From Centroberyx gerrardi (Eukaryota > Chordata > Actinopteri > Beryciformes > Berycidae): a stretch of DNA of 64,000 bases. The translations under genes were made by a program, and so were the position numbers. Below the pieces are notes generated by a model. That model saw only the letters and a list, made by a program, of their open reading frames with translations. It made no database searches and had not been told where the DNA came from. Positions within the stretch are counted from its first letter, which is position 1. Each line of letters starts with the position of its first letter. The DNA lies in assembly GCF_048128805.1 (NCBI RefSeq), contig NC_135998.1, positions 10,898,656 to 10,962,655 of the forward strand, written 5' to 3'. This document shows, piece after piece, positions 1 to 14,130 of the stretch.

Positions 1-2466
1 GGATTAAAGCTCCAGCCAGCGTCACCAGGAGCACGGCCACCCTTATATCCAAGCTCCAACATGGTTTACCGGGTCCATGGGAGCTGCAGGTCCTCGGGGG
101 GCGTGGCGTCTGTGGCTGGACGTGTCCCTCCATCCCCCTCTTAGGATTAATGATGGCCTGGGCCAAGACAGGCTGGATGGTGTCCTGCAGGATTGGGTGT
201 CGGTTCCTGAGTACGGTAGGCTCAGGCTGGGGTGGGATTTGGAGAACGGTGCTGCTGGTGACCTGATGACCAACCTGCATCGCTGCCAGGTTTAGTCCTA
301 GACACTGGGGTTGTAAGGAGTGTTGCTCGATGCAGATTAACGCCCCATGTTGTGTAGAATCTGACAAGCATGAGCAGGCGTCTCCAAGGAGGCTGCTTCT
401 GATGGCTTCAACTGGCTGATCCTCTATAAGACAAAGATTTGTGTATCATTATATGTATCAAAATGAAGCAACATCAAGTAACGAAAGTGAAGACAAACTT
501 TCTTTTTTCATCTTTTACTTCAGCAAACTTTTAGAACTGATCTGTCCGGACATATAACACACTGAAAAAAAACTTAATTCACTGTATAAAGTCATTTCAT
601 GTCATGTTCATTCCTAAAATCAAGGTAAATAATTTCAACTTGTTTCAACCTAACTGGTTTCAAGATTTTTTTATTTTTTTTTATCAAGTGACATTGTCAT
701 TAAACAAGTGATTTCAATGTATTGCTAAAATTTAAGTGAAACCATTGAACCTAGCTGGCAGATTTGTACTCGTTTTAACAGAAATAAAACAATTTTAAAG
801 ATTAAATGGCATGCTAAGATGGATATCTTTAAAGTGGAAACATACACACAGAGGGAATAAACAGTAACATATAACACTCAGAAAGAAAAGCTTGGAATAG
901 CATCTTAAAAGTTAATCTCACATAATGTTTGGTGGAAAATTGAACAAAAGGTTTGCAACTTACTTCATTCCATTCTAACTGTTGCCTGTATTGTATGTAA
1001 ATTCGCAAGAGAAAATGAATACAACAAGATGGCAGAATAAGACTCTCTGTAGCTTTCCAGGACCAAATGAGGAATCCCAAGCATACACCAATGGGAGGAA
1101 GCCAGTGAAAACAGCAGGAAACAGAGCACTTCCCTAATACACAATACAGAGATTTGATTGGAGAGCGCTCCCTATCGCTATGGTTACAGGAAACTGGTCA
1201 AGGATGTCTTTGCTGGGAGTCTGCTTTTTTAAGGACTTCAGAGTTGAGAGTGGGGCTGAACAAAACACTCCACTCTCGCACACACCCACTACCACACACA
1301 TGCACAGTCACACACATATACGTACATGCACACACATGCGCGCACACACACACACACACACTCCCAGGTGAATAGCTTACACAGTCTCTACTGAGTGTAA
1401 GAAATAGTTATTATTCTGCAAGCCCTTCAGACAAGCACAAATCCCTCCTATAAATATTATTACACCCTCTATCCTTTAGGATAAAAAACAAATTAAGCCG
1501 CTTATCACATGTCATAAGAGCCACTAACACAGTATGATGAAAGTCAAAAACTTCACACACAAAGAGAAGTCTTGCGGTGCAGGGGGTTTACAAGGCTTTT
1601 TAACTGTGGTAAATAAGGGAACAAAACACCAAATAGAGTAGTAGTATCACATATACACAGTCTGACCTTAAGATTGGAGATTAGGCTCTATCTGCAAAAG
1701 GGTCCCCTACAGATGAAACTGAACAAAAGCAGTTGCAAAGTGAAAGAGAAATGGCTGTTTCAGTGCCACCAGAACAGCTCACATCAGTCAGCAGTGTGCC
1801 AGTATGGGTCAACAGAGGCAGAGAGATGGTGGCCACTGTGAAAGGCTGGTCGCTATCTGATTGAGCCAGTATTCACGGAACGAATAAATGACATCGGCAC
1901 AAAAAAAGGCCTGCTCAGACGAACGTCCAGCTCTCATTTATCTGTCTAATAAGTTTTGATGCTGGGCCAAGCCGAGAGAGAGAAACTCTTACCTCTCACT
2001 CAATATCCCGGCCTGGCACCCTCACAACCCACTGATATTGGAGAAGAGAGTGATATTAAAAAGATCTCTTATCAGGCTGAATTGCAGTTCGGGGGGGGGG
2101 GGGGCGATATACCCAAAGAACCTGTGAAAGGGATTGTTTCTTGAAATCATGAGGGCCACAATGGAAGTGAGTCTCTGACTTCATTGTGAGTTTATTTATT
2201 CTTGACGTGTTGTAACGTCATCAAGTGAATCATATTAAATCAATTTTTTGTTGGGCAGGGGGTGATTTACCTGAGGAGCCTGTGTGAGAGATGTGTCAAG
2301 GTACCACAGAGAAAAAGCAGGACATATCACAGGGAATAATTCTACTAACAGACGATGGAACACTGAAAGTATATTTGTGGAGTCATATGTTCATACTCTG
2401 TCTGTACTGTCCACTAGTGTATATGAGTTCCATGAGTCAAGTGGCTTGATAATATTTGAATGAAGA
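1..2466. other. intergenic, no gene recognised
   Basis: The first 300 bases are GC-richer than what follows and give short open frames on both strands, but none resembles a known protein. The rest is AT-rich, with a CA tract (about 1278-1363) and a run of 14 G (2091-2104). Confidence 0.6.
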
Positions 2467-2654
2467 ATAAAGTAGAAAAGGTGGGAAACCATACAATGCA
2501 CAAAAAATGAAGTTTATTACTCAGTTGCAACACATTTCAAACTTGGTGCTCTTCCTCAGGCAGCAGAGTGCTTTGAAGTGCTTGTATTTTTTAGCACTAT
2601 TTATAGCAAATAATATTTATTTTTTGATACAGTTTCCCACCTTTCCTACTTTAT
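2467..2654. mobile_element. 188-bp foldback/MITE element
   Basis: Terminal inverted repeats of 23 bp with one mismatch: left ATAAAGTAGAAAAGGTGGGAAAC (2467-2489), right arm 2632-2654 its reverse complement. The interior is AT-rich and non-coding. It is a short non-autonomous DNA transposon. Confidence 0.75.
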
Positions 2655-4463
2655 GTTTCTCTGACCCATTGGGATTTGAATGAAGAATGACATAGGATTT
2701 TATGTAGGGTTCTTTGGATAGTTTATTGTCTGGGACGGGACGATATATCAAAATTCAATATATCGCAATACAAAAATGTGACAATATGTATCGTGGGGCA
2801 TAAAAATGAATCACGATATTACATTTTATTCTGCTGTAGTAATCACAAAGGAGACGGCTTGACCATCACAATTTCACGAGCTCTCCATCCAAATTATATT
2901 ATTTGCACTTTGTAATGACATTTTTAAATTGTTGTTTACATTCTAGCGAGCCAATGGCATCGCTAGAAAGATTTGTGGCTCAGAAATGATCATACTTATG
3001 CACGGTCAGACTTTGTTGTCATTGAACTTTTATTTATTACATCGTATGGTGGTTGTATCAAATCGTGAATCGTGAATGATTATAATTCTGATTTTAGTAA
3101 ATTTGAGAGCAAAATCCCTTATATAAGTAGTCATATACTGGCGCTGTGTATATCATGAGAGAGAAGGAAAAAAGAGAAAGAGAAAGAAAGAGAAAGGGAA
3201 GAGAGAGAGATGATGATGATGCAGAAAAGGTGGCACGGATGACACCTGCATTTTGATAGAGATGATGTGGTGTGAAAACCAGCAGAGGAGGGGAGAAGAG
3301 AATCCTCCAGTTAATGATCCCAAACATGCAAATCTATTCATGAGCCCCTAATGTGAAGAGCTAATGCACTATTTTCCGTCTGAGTCTGAAGACGTGGCTT
3401 TGAAAGGCTGACGGAGGGAAGGGGGGGTTGAAGTAGGAGTTTGGTGATTGGTGAATTTCCCATGTCTATGCCTAAAGACTAATGGCAAGCAGCTAAGAGC
3501 CCTTTAACTGGCCATCCACCTAACCTACACCGTTAAATGCAAGACAGTTTATCACATCCTTTTCACTGCAATCGGCTTCTAAAGTCTTTAAGTGAGTGAG
3601 GGCGGGAGGAGAAAGAGATAGAGAGATAAAGAAAGAGAGAAAGAGAGTTTGTGTTTGTGACTGTATGTGTGTGTTTGTGTGTGTGCAACAGTCTCCAAAA
3701 ACTAATTTATATATACTCAGCAAAAAAAGAGATAATTAAGCAAAGTGTAAATTAATGTTTAGTTACGCAACCAGGCTTTTGAAGCTTGTAGCAAATGTTC
3801 CTTTTAATTGATTTATCCCAAAGAAAGTTGATCAAGGACATAAAAACATATTAAAGGTGCCAGTACAATGGTGATAATTCTAATGGACTAATTCACTTTA
3901 AATGGGTTTAGCTAACGGTGCATACTGAAAAAAATTACTTAAAATCAGGTTCTGCATTGCGAGAAACCAAGCAGTTACCGGTCATCTGTCGACCAACAAA
4001 ACATCATCCACTCTGCCAATGAAATATTTTTCTTGACATGAGTTAGCAGAAATGACAAGCCATATCTTATATAAATCACAAGTTTAATGTTTTTACTTAA
4101 ACTGAAGGTTATACCAAACTTCAGTCCATAAAACCCACTAAAACCCCCCGCACACATACACCGTCCCAAAAAACAAACAAAAAAACAAATAGTCCCGTTT
4201 TTAGAAATTGGTGGAATGTTATGTTTTTGAACATACTCACTTTTCACCTGGCATACGTGACAAGATCCTTCTACAATTGAGTTGAAGGCCTCAGCTTGGT
4301 TAATGTTTTACGATGTTTGGTAAGATGTGGATTCAGTCTGTTAAAGAGGAAGTCAGGTTAAGGACCACAGCTGTGTCTCCGCTTTATGAGATTCACTGGT
4401 CCTGCTAACCACTTTCAGCAGCTGGACTCTTTCGCCCACTAAATATTCTCTTTCCCTTTCCCG

Positions 4464-4592
<129 letters not shown>

Positions 4593-6086
4593 TATTTTTA
4601 TAAATATAGAGGTGGATGCGATTTATGATGCAGAGCAAGGTACGGTGTCAACGGGTTGTCACACAGTTTTTGAGGCTTCAGTTCAACCAGACTTTTCATA
4701 AACATTTTGTCCTTGTAATAAGTGATAAGTTTATGATATGATGATTATGTAATGGCATAATTACAGAGAAATGCAGACAAATGCACACACATAACATTTC
4801 AACATTTACAGTGACTGTACAGCACACTTATCAACCTTTTCAAAAATTGTTTTAAATGTTTTGTTTTGAATAATCAACAGCATGAATAGATAGACTATAA
4901 ACTATATCCGACTCCAAAGTTCATTGCCATAAATACTCAGTTATGTCTTTAGCAGCCTGCATGTAATTACAATCAATAAAGGAAGAATATTTTTACTGTA
5001 AAAGGAAATGGATTCACTGTCATGTGTAATGTACTCTGTAATTTAATTGTCCTTCAAATTCGCTATGGAGAGATTAAGCTTTATCTGACCAGGCTGCCAC
5101 AAGAGGGTGACAGGATGACTTTACTGGTCACACAGGAGTCATTCATAAGTTCCAGACATTCCCAAAAAAAAGTATCCAGCCTATCGAGCTGTAATGACTG
5201 CTACATGAGCGACAAGACTATGCACTGAGTTTTAACTGTCAATAATAGATCATGTCCATGTGTTTGTGACGCTACAAAGAAAATAAGAAATCAGCAATGA
5301 AACTTTCACTAACACTCCTAGCAGGAAATTTAACCCAATGCAAGAAGCCAGGAGACCAGCGGGAAAACGAGGACTGCCGTGTTTAGCTCAGCAACAGATT
5401 CCAGGGCTATTAGACTAATACTTGGGGTGTATGAGCCATTTTGATAATATAAAGTTTAATTTTTGCCTGGGTTTGGTTTATGTCTTTTATGAACAAGGAC
5501 CTGTAATGAATTAAATTTGATTTATGTAATGGATTGGTAACGTTAAGTAGATGCTTTTATTTTGAAAGGCTTAACCTGTCACGGTTGTAGGGACCTGTGG
5601 GTAATTACTGTAATATGGCGTTGCAGATAGCCAGTTTTCAGTTTTGTTAGGAAGCACAGTACACAGCACACAGTTTTTCAACCACTTTTTGTTATAGTAT
5701 TATGGTCTTATTTTAAATTACTAAGTTTAAATTATCATTCTTTTGAATCAACACCTTCATACTGCCACCACCAACCTGCCTGGGCCATCGCTACAATCAA
5801 CCACTGAACAAGGTAAATGGCCTAGATCTTCATTCATACGTGGACAGCGTGTTGGAAGCCCTGCTGTGGCCTCTATCGTGGCTATTATAAGAAACTATGT
5901 GGAACATATCTGTTGGAAGTCACATCTCACATGGGGACTGCACATGGTACAATATGCTGCCATATTAACTACCCTGAGTAGGGGGAGGGCTTTTTTGTTA
6001 CTGTTTCTAAAACTTAACTATGACTATTGCTGGGCAGATGCACATTAATATTGATATGGAGAAATCAAACTCTCCTCAAACTATAT

Positions 6087-6118
6087 GTAGTAACACTGTG
6101 CTGGCACGGTGTTACTAC
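6087..6118. other. inverted repeat (hairpin)
   Basis: GTAGTAACACTGTGC, loop TG, GCACGGTGTTACTAC: a 15-bp stem with one mismatch and a 2-nt spacer. Origin unknown. Confidence 0.6.
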
Positions 6119-6201
6119 AGTGATGTTAGCTAACAGCATACTGCACTGTCTAGCTGCCCTTCCAGTGAGAGCCAGTCTCTGGGTCTGACCACACAGTCAC
6201 T

Positions 6202-6237
<36 letters not shown>

Positions 6238-6409
6238 CAACCAAACAATTTATGGTAAGCATGGTGTTAAGGAGAAGAGACAATGGCTTTGTTTCTTCCC
6301 ATCTCTAGTAGAAATGCGTACCTACACCTTTCATTAAAGGGGTCAAAGGGCAGGGACAGCCACAAGGGGGTAGGGTTCAATATTTTTGGACTTCTCAACA
6401 CTGATGGAC

Positions 6410-6490
6410 TCATTGGCTGCAGCAGGGATTGAACTCTTGACCTTCCTGATATGTGACAGTCTCTTCTAATCACCAGACCAACATTGCACT
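6410..6490 (-). mobile_element. tRNA-derived SINE head
   Basis: On the minus strand, GGTCTGGTGATTAGAAGAG (A-box-like) is followed about 40 nt later by GAGTTCAATCCC (B box, 6425-6436). This is the spacing of a tRNA-type internal promoter. The body probably extends to lower coordinates. Confidence 0.6.
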
Positions 6491-6744
6491 CGTCAGTTTA
6501 AAAGAAAAACAACCACGTAATTTGTGCTAATTCGTGATGACCAGCTTGGCGCTTTGAGGAGGTGTTGGCGGTCACGTCACACTTTTTTTTTTTTCATTTC
6601 AGAGGATGTGGCTTCAATCAGGAAACTGCACAGCTCCCGTCTGACTCCCGCTCTTCGCCCGGCGGACACAGCAACACTGGACAACATGGCTGTGTGTCGG
6701 CTCTGACCCACACACACATCTAAATGCCGGATAAAAAACGAGTC

Positions 6745-6815
6745 TGGTGGACATTGGCCGACCCGGGATCTCTGGCATGACAAACCTCTGCTTTACCAAC
6801 CGAGCCAAACTCAAA
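6745..6815 (-). pseudogene. tRNA-like fragment (tRNA pseudogene or SINE head)
   Basis: The minus strand reads GGCTCGGTTGGTAAAGCAGAG (D-arm-like), then GTTTGTCATGCCAGAGATCCCGGGTCGG. No acceptor stem pairs, and the T-loop lacks the normal TTCGA, so it is not a functional tRNA. Confidence 0.45.
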
Positions 6816-6819
6816 GTGA

Positions 6820-9800
6820 CGCAGCAGTCAGGTTCATTGAGTCTTTATAGCTTTGTCCCACCATGGCACATACGCAGCCAAGTTTTTATTTTATTTTTGG
6901 GAGCAACCGACCGTCATAGTGACTCAGCTACTGGTGGCAGCTGAAAAAAAGATAGAGCTCTAATTGTTTAATTGACTAACAAGGCGAGGGCATCTCACTC
7001 TGCTTATCGTAACGGTCCAACACCTCACAGTCCTCACTTTACCTTTTGACACCACTTCTGTCAGTCAGACAGTCTGCGCCCTGGTGGCTATCTGCGCTCC
7101 CCACATGTGTGTCCGTGGCCTCGAGCTTTGCGCTGTCAGATCGGCTTTCCACGGCGGACAGCACAAGGTCATCAGATGATAACCCTCGGCCAGGGCTGCC
7201 CTACGGTCGCTCAGCTGTCCACATTCATTCTCAGTCAGCCGTCGTCCTGCGCTCAGCAGCCATGGGGGGTGGCACCGCTCTGCTCCACGCTGCAGCCCGG
7301 CCGAACACTGATCTGCGCGCACACACACGCGCATACTCATATACGCTCACACACACGCGCGCATACACACACACTCTCACACAGGCACACATACAAACAG
7401 TCAGATACATGTATGCGTACAGGGACACCGCTACTTTCTTTCTCTTCTCACCCCGCCCTTTCTACTCTCCCTAAAATACATATAAACTAAAAAAGCTTGT
7501 CCAAACATTGTCTCATCAGCTTTGGAATATTATAAAGAATAGATTTGTCTTTTAATGACATGCCATCTTGCCTTCACGAATGTAATGCTTTGTTCTCCTG
7601 TCTCAACTGACAAGCCATGTAATAGCCCCAGATTTCTGCTGCCAGGTTCTGAAAATGAAACGCACATCAACATCGTGTTACCTCTATTTTAGCTTCTCTA
7701 CACATGTCAGAATTGATTTTTATAATTTACTTGCTGTGCTTTGTAAAGCACTTGCTGTGCTTTGTAAAGCACTTTAACTCTGTGATTAAAGTTTATCATT
7801 TGCTATGATATTAAAATCCTGGGGGCTCAAACAGATGGATCCCTTGATATTCTTCCTTAATTTTATGCTAATAGTCATTCAGACATGAATATATACTCGG
7901 AATATATTAAAACCATGGTATTCTGAATCAGGCCAAAATAGCCTGGTACTGCATGAATAAAACATCATAAGCAAATATTGACAAAGGACAAATAAGACAA
8001 TTTGACTTTCAAACAGTAATAACAAAGTGACAACTGATTCGAATCATGAAGGCATGCTTAGCTGGTTTCAGCATGGTTCTGCAAACTGTATTATTGTACA
8101 TGCATTAGGTCTTTGCCCTGTGTTATGTCTGCATCAACACAGAGCTGGAGAGTCTATCGATGAGCAATGAGCTATGATTCCCCCACAAAACAACATAGAG
8201 GCTGAGAGTGAATAGAGACTTGATAGACAAGTAGAGTACAAAAGTGCACTGCTTAGGACACTTGATGGCAATCATCGGATGGCTTGGACGGAAATTGGTG
8301 TGGCTGTTTGATGTGTCTCCATGTCGGGGAGAAACACTGAGCACTACTTAAGAGCTTAACCTTCCAACCCATCTACGCACACTGAATGCTGTATGAACAC
8401 AAACACTCTCGCTGTTGTATACATTCATACAGAGCACACACACACACACACACACACTCGCACGCTATGTTTGCTGCATCATATAGCTGCATTATCACGC
8501 ATTCACACATCTGGCTGCTTGACCTCTATGATTTTTACAGAGTGGGCCCACAGAGAATCTCGGTCTCCTCTCCCCCTGATACATATTCATTTCATCAGTG
8601 ATGAAAAGTCACCCTCCCAGTTACACTCTAGATTAGTCACTCTGTGCGTGTATGTGTGTGTGTGATTATGTGTCTGTCTGCGTGTGTGTGGTGCATGTGT
8701 ATGTGTGTGGGTGTAGTCATATGGAACTGTTTGTCTGTTAGTTTGTATAGGGTGTTGCGAGAAGTGAGCCTCTAGAGAAATATAGCGAGACAAAGACAGA
8801 GATAGACTCCACTCATATTGCCAGATGTCATAACAGACAAGCACCTACAGACAGCACCTGGAAATCCAATACAGTACAATTTTCACCTCATAATGACTCT
8901 AAATCCCTCTGTTCCCAGTAGGGGGCTCTATATTTAACACCCAGACCTTATAGGCCTGGTAGGCTGCAGTTAGGGAAACAGGGAACAGGGAAACAGTCCA
9001 GACCGTTCATCTCTAAAAATCTAACCACCAAAAATATTTAATAAGGAAAAAGAATATAGCAGAAAATGACAAACACAATCACACACACAAACACTCACAC
9101 TAACACACACACAAATATCTGTAAACATTTTATTTATATATATATATTTTTTTTTTTTTTCATAACTGTGGCACTGGCTGTTCCTTCTTAATGATCAGCT
9201 TTTTTTTTTCTTTTTTTTAAAGTTCTTGACATTAAATCTGACAGTAAAATTAACGCTACAGTTTATTCTCCCTCTGCTAGTGTCATCTTAAATTACAATT
9301 GCCAACCTCTGCTACATTAACCGGATGTATTGTTTTAAAATGCACTGTGTTGTTGTAAAAAATGAGTTTGAACTGTAAAAAAAAATACTACACAGGATCC
9401 CAGAAGGCGTGTTAGTTCAAAGAATACAAGCCTGCCTGATTGGAAAGATTTCAGTAGTTGTATGGGAAGAGCAAATCAAGGCCAAGTAAAGTTGTAAATC
9501 CTATTAAAAAATACGGGTGAATCGGCATTGTTTTTGTGTTGTTTGTGTGTTGGCCAGTTGAGGGGGAGGACGACTTTAACTGAAGCTAATGTGAAACTGC
9601 CTGTAAAAAGGGTGGATAATTGAAAATACATTGACTTCATCTTACATCTTACTTCTCAAGCAAAATCCCATTTTGAGAGTCATTTGATCATATATTTAAA
9701 TAATTATAAGAAAATATTATTATTATTTATTCCTACAGTAGTTCCCCCTTAAGCTGGTTGATAATGGAAAATATAAGCTAGTGGACGAAGAAGATCATTA

Positions 9801-12223
9801 AGAAGATCAAGACAAGTGTGAAAACTCTGAGATAAAAATGATAGAGTGTTGCCTAGGCATGCCAGAATAAAATGTGTGCATATGCGGCTGTTTGGGTGGG
9901 ACCTTGTCATTGTGTGGGGATAAAATCGTGTCATCTTATGCGATTGTGGGGCGTCATATTTGCAAATATGAACTTTGTGAACATGCATCACAAGCTATGA
10001 GTGTGTAGTGCAACTAAACATGAAGTTCAGTCTCCTCCAGCAGACCATATACATGACGTTGGTAATCATTGATCGCTTTCTTCAGGTAATTGGCTGTATC
10101 AAAGCTTGTCCTGTTGACTAGTAATTGAAAGCTCTCTGTATACCAAAAAGACCAGAATTCAAAAGAACATAGACTTATCTAACTAGGTCTGGAAAGGGGG
10201 AATTTAAGTAAATTGAAGTAGAACACCATGACCATGTTCTTGAGAAATAACAACAGCCAGCATTTATTCTATTTTTACCAAAAGGTTACTCAAAAAGAAA
10301 AAAAGAAAAAATTTAATGTATTCTGTATATCTTGAATATAGTGCACTACAAAAATAAATAAATAAATAAATGCTTCAAGGTTTTAAAAGTAAATAAAAAA
10401 GTACATACAAATTTTAAGAGCTCTTTTCAGTTCAGTGCAATTCAAATTACCAAACAAAACAAAATATTTCAATGTCCACATCATTCTGGGTTCGATTTTT
10501 TTCTTGGAGGCCTCTATTATTTGTTTATCTGAGATCCACGCAAAGCAAATCCAATCTGGGAAGGTAGAAGCGCCATCCATGGGATACCTCAGCCTCTCCC
10601 TCAGCCTCTTCACATCAACCTTTTCTGATCACTGGCTTGTCTTGCACTCTTTTTTTCCCTCTCTCAAAGCTATGGATATATTAAACAACATACATAACGC
10701 AAGGCAAAGTCTCAATTATTTTCTATTCAGTTCTGATTCATATCGTGTCTCTGTGTAAGGTGCATTTTAAAGGACTACACCAACTTTTTGGGAGTTTGGC
10801 CCATTTATCACCTATCCAATATCTGACAAGTGGATTGTTACCAAAATTATCTCTCCAGTAGATACTTCTATCCGGTGTGCATGCTAACACAAATTGGTAT
10901 TGGTTTTTATTCTGTGGCCTGTAGATTCATAACTTCTGAAAACAAAATCTCAATCTTCATCATTAGTGAAGTCCATTACAAATCAACAACAAACCCAAAA
11001 ACTTTAGCTATCTTGCTAAATTCGTTCACTTACTGTGTTAAGAAACCAAATTACACTTAAAGTCTTGCGGGGACAGAGATCTTGAAAGTTTCTTGAAAGA
11101 TCATTGAAAGTGCATTGTTTTTGAGGAAATTATATCTATTGGAATAGAATGGCCTTCCACTCCAATGGAGACCGCTTCAAATCACTTAAAAGGTCTAAAT
11201 TTGGAGATTATGATGCAAGTGTACAAATGTGAATACATTTCACATTGACAAAACTGAGTAGACCTTCACTGTGATGCATGTTCACAAGTTCGAGTGCATA
11301 TTTGCAAATGATGATGCCACACAACTGCACAATAAAGTCATGATTTTATCTCAATAGCTTGTTAGAAACTTCAATCTTCAGAGACCAGAGTTGATGGCTA
11401 TTTTAGGAGCTGTTTCACGCCTCATGATTCAAAGTGGACGTTAGTGTCAGGCTTGGTTTGTCCTGAGTGCAGGGACGAGACGTGGGTTAAAAGCCTTTCA
11501 TTACTCCCTAACCAAATGCTTAATAAGTCCTCCGCACTCATCATGCGACAGTTCAATCAACTTCATAATTTCCAGGCTGATTTCCATATTCATGACGGTG
11601 ACGTGGAGGTCAGAGTTTGAATTATTGTCAGGGTGCCCTTGTACAGCTTTCTTGGTGTGCACTGTCTGCCGTCATTTCTGCTCTTCTGACGGACATTCTT
11701 AGAAAGAAAACAGCTCTTTGTCCAGGACTAAGCCCTGAAAAGTCACGGAAAATTATACTTCTCCAAAACGTTTTGGAATTATCCTGTTATTGTTTTCAGA
11801 AACACTTGAATAGAAACAGAAAGCAGAAACAGAAAAGAACAGAAAGCTTGAATGAAATAATAATAATAATAATAATTATGGTTAATTTTAAACTTAGACT
11901 TATTTTCCTAGTTTCTGCCATTATGCCAATCAATTCTGACCAACATTTTGTTAGTTAGGCCTACTTCACTGTAGAGCTACGCAAATCTTAGTTTGCAGGG
12001 AGTGCTCTCCACATCTTTTCAACACACTCCCACTGCAATGAGATCTGGTACAATGGTAAAATTTAGAGTAGGTAGAAACTAATGAAAGTACCGCTAAATT
12101 CGAATAATACTATGATTGTCAACCAGCTAACTGTAAACAAAGTTAACTGTAGCTAACTAACATTAGCTAATATCAGGCAGAAGTTTTAGCTGTTTCCTTG
12201 GGCCATCCCATACCCAGTATTCT
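6820..12223. other. intergenic, no gene recognised
   Basis: CA/GT tracts (7318-7390, 8436-8458, 8647-8720), an (AAAT)n tract (about 10350-10371) and an (ATA)n tract (about 11856-11876). About 10760-10900 resembles a dispersed repeat. At 11878-11930 a segment (TTATTTTCCTAGTTTCTGCCAT) recurs in diverged form at 19574-19625. Confidence 0.55.
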
Positions 12224-12555
12224 CCTCTTTGTCTCTGAAGCGGCGAGCGGTTCTACATCGCTGGCTAGCTGCACTGAAAACAGAGAACCCTCCAGTTGGC
12301 CCTGCAGCTACGGTTTACAGTGAGCACTTTCTAGATGAGTAGCTAGAGGAGAGGGTTTTTGAGTCAGGCATGCTGGTAGTTTGCCGGACCAACAGGCTGA
12401 GGCCAGAAGCTGTTCAGTCTGTGTTTGACTTTTCCACTTATAGTGTAGGGTCAACAGCCCGTCCAACCCAGTCTAGCAGCAGAGAGGCAGCTGAGCGCCG
12501 CAAGGAAAGGGCGCAACAGTGCGGCAGCCACCTAGAGCAGAGAGAGGTGGGTTAG
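12224..12555 (+). pseudogene. THAP-domain remnant, probably from a DNA transposon
   Basis: The + frame reads SLKRRAVLHRWLAALKTENP, a short linker, VYSEHFLDE, a stop (TAG), then VFESGMLVVCRTNRLRPEAV and VFDF, then a Ser/Arg-rich basic stretch. RW(L)xAL-xxN-P and SEHF followed by LxxxAVxxxFDF is the second half of a THAP zinc finger (the N-terminal CCxxxC part is not seen). An in-frame stop and the missing start mark it as dead. THAP domains occur in P-element- and Kolobok-type transposases and in host THAP proteins; dead copies in fish are usually of transposon origin. Confidence 0.55.
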
Positions 12556-13499
12556 CCAGCAATTAAGGTCGAGATAGCAACAACCATATCAACTGAGCAT
12601 TGTGACCTTGCCTACACAGTTACAGCTAAAGTTACATATGGATGTGACTAAAACGGTAGCTGGAAACTGCTCAAAATCAAATCAAAACCCTTACCAAAAT
12701 AGACACTATCCACCTGGGTAGCGCGGCACGGACCAGTGGCTGGTGCAGAGCTCCCAGCTTAACATTGTGCACGACCCGACACCGCTCACCACATGACACG
12801 ACAACGCAGAGCTATTCAATCGGACATTGCGCGGGACTCAACTCAATGCAGATTGGGCAGAAATGTACTCACCTCTACACCTCATCCACGATAGCTCACC
12901 ATAAAACGGGTGTAGGCATTGCAACCCAAACAATTCATACAAAGGTATAGGTAGCAGTAATAAGATAATATAATACTTCCGTGGTAGCAGTTGCAGAGAG
13001 GGAATTTTGAATCAAAGCACAAATTCTAAGCTGGCTAAGGAATTTTTCAACGACGTGATGAACTTGATTGATGTTTAATAGACACAGAAAATGCTTCACA
13101 TACAAAATAAAAGTTGGTATCGGTTGCTACAAGGTAGCCTACATAGATAATGTGGCACTTATATGCTACTTATACATTTATGCCTTCATATGTCAACAAT
13201 CTTTTATGAAGAATAATATAAACTTGAATATGTAGTCAGACTTTGCATATTAGTAAAGTATCAGTTTACTTGAAGTGAGCAAAGGGTGATTCTGATGTAA
13301 TCTAACATATATTAATGTCCATGAGTCGTAATTTTAGTACTTTTACTGTATATTACATGAGATATACATCCTTGTACCTCATGGTTATATTTCCTTATAT
13401 CTGGTAGCATCCATCCCCCTCATTACCACTTGCCAATATGCTCCATTATTTTAGTATTAGAAGTAGCAATAAAATCCTCCAACATACAATGAGTGTACA

Positions 13500-14130
13500 A
13501 AATAGTAGGGCCGTGACTCTAGTTTTCCTTGTGTTTCTCTTTGTTCCCTGCCCCCCTTGTGTCTCCGCCTCCCTGGTCTGTCTCTCTGTGTTTGTCTGTG
13601 TCTGTGGGAATGTGTGGCCTGGGCGTGGCTCCCTCTCCCTCCCAGCTCCTGGGCTCCAGAATTACCTGCACACCTGAACCTCATCACTCATCACCTCCGG
13701 TATATCTACCCCAGCGTACCATCCATTCTTCGCCAGATTGTTCCACCAACTCTGTGGTAGACACACTCTCGATCGCTCTGCATTTTCATGTCTGGACTAT
13801 TCTTGTGTACCTAGTTCTGTACGTGTTGATCGTATCTCTCCTGTGTCCAGGATTTCCCTGTGAGTCTCTCCGCTTGCCCACGCCACACCTGCCAGTCTCT
13901 CAGCTTTCCTGCCTGTCCGCCTGCTCGCCACACATCTACCCGAGCTCCAGCCAGCCTGTTCGCTCGCCTGCTAACCCGCCAGCTCGTCTGCTCGTCAGCC
14001 AGACCAGTCCGGATCATCTCCTCTACTCCGACCTGCTGCCTTCATCCCACTACACCCAATTCCAACCTCCAATAAACCTTTTTCCTTTTTCTCCTACCTA
14101 TTGTCCGTGTCTGCATTTGGGTCCACGAAA
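13500..14130 (+). repeat. pyrimidine-rich dispersed repeat, probably the 3' end of a retroelement
   Basis: A CT/CC-rich, GC-richer block unlike its AT-rich surroundings. It carries AATAAA (about 14072) and ends near GTCTGCATTTGGGTCCACG, an ending I recall from abundant fish repeats. It has a long Pro/Ser-rich open frame with no recognisable domain, most likely non-coding. Class uncertain. Confidence 0.4.

Noticed and set aside
77..295. Short opposing open frames at the left edge, possibly the end of a neighbouring gene
   Set aside because: No recognisable domain or convincing splice pattern on either strand; not reported as a gene.
7046..7490. Overlapping open frames of 127-142 codons
   Set aside because: The ends are CA-microsatellite translation (His/Thr repeats) and the upstream parts resemble no family.
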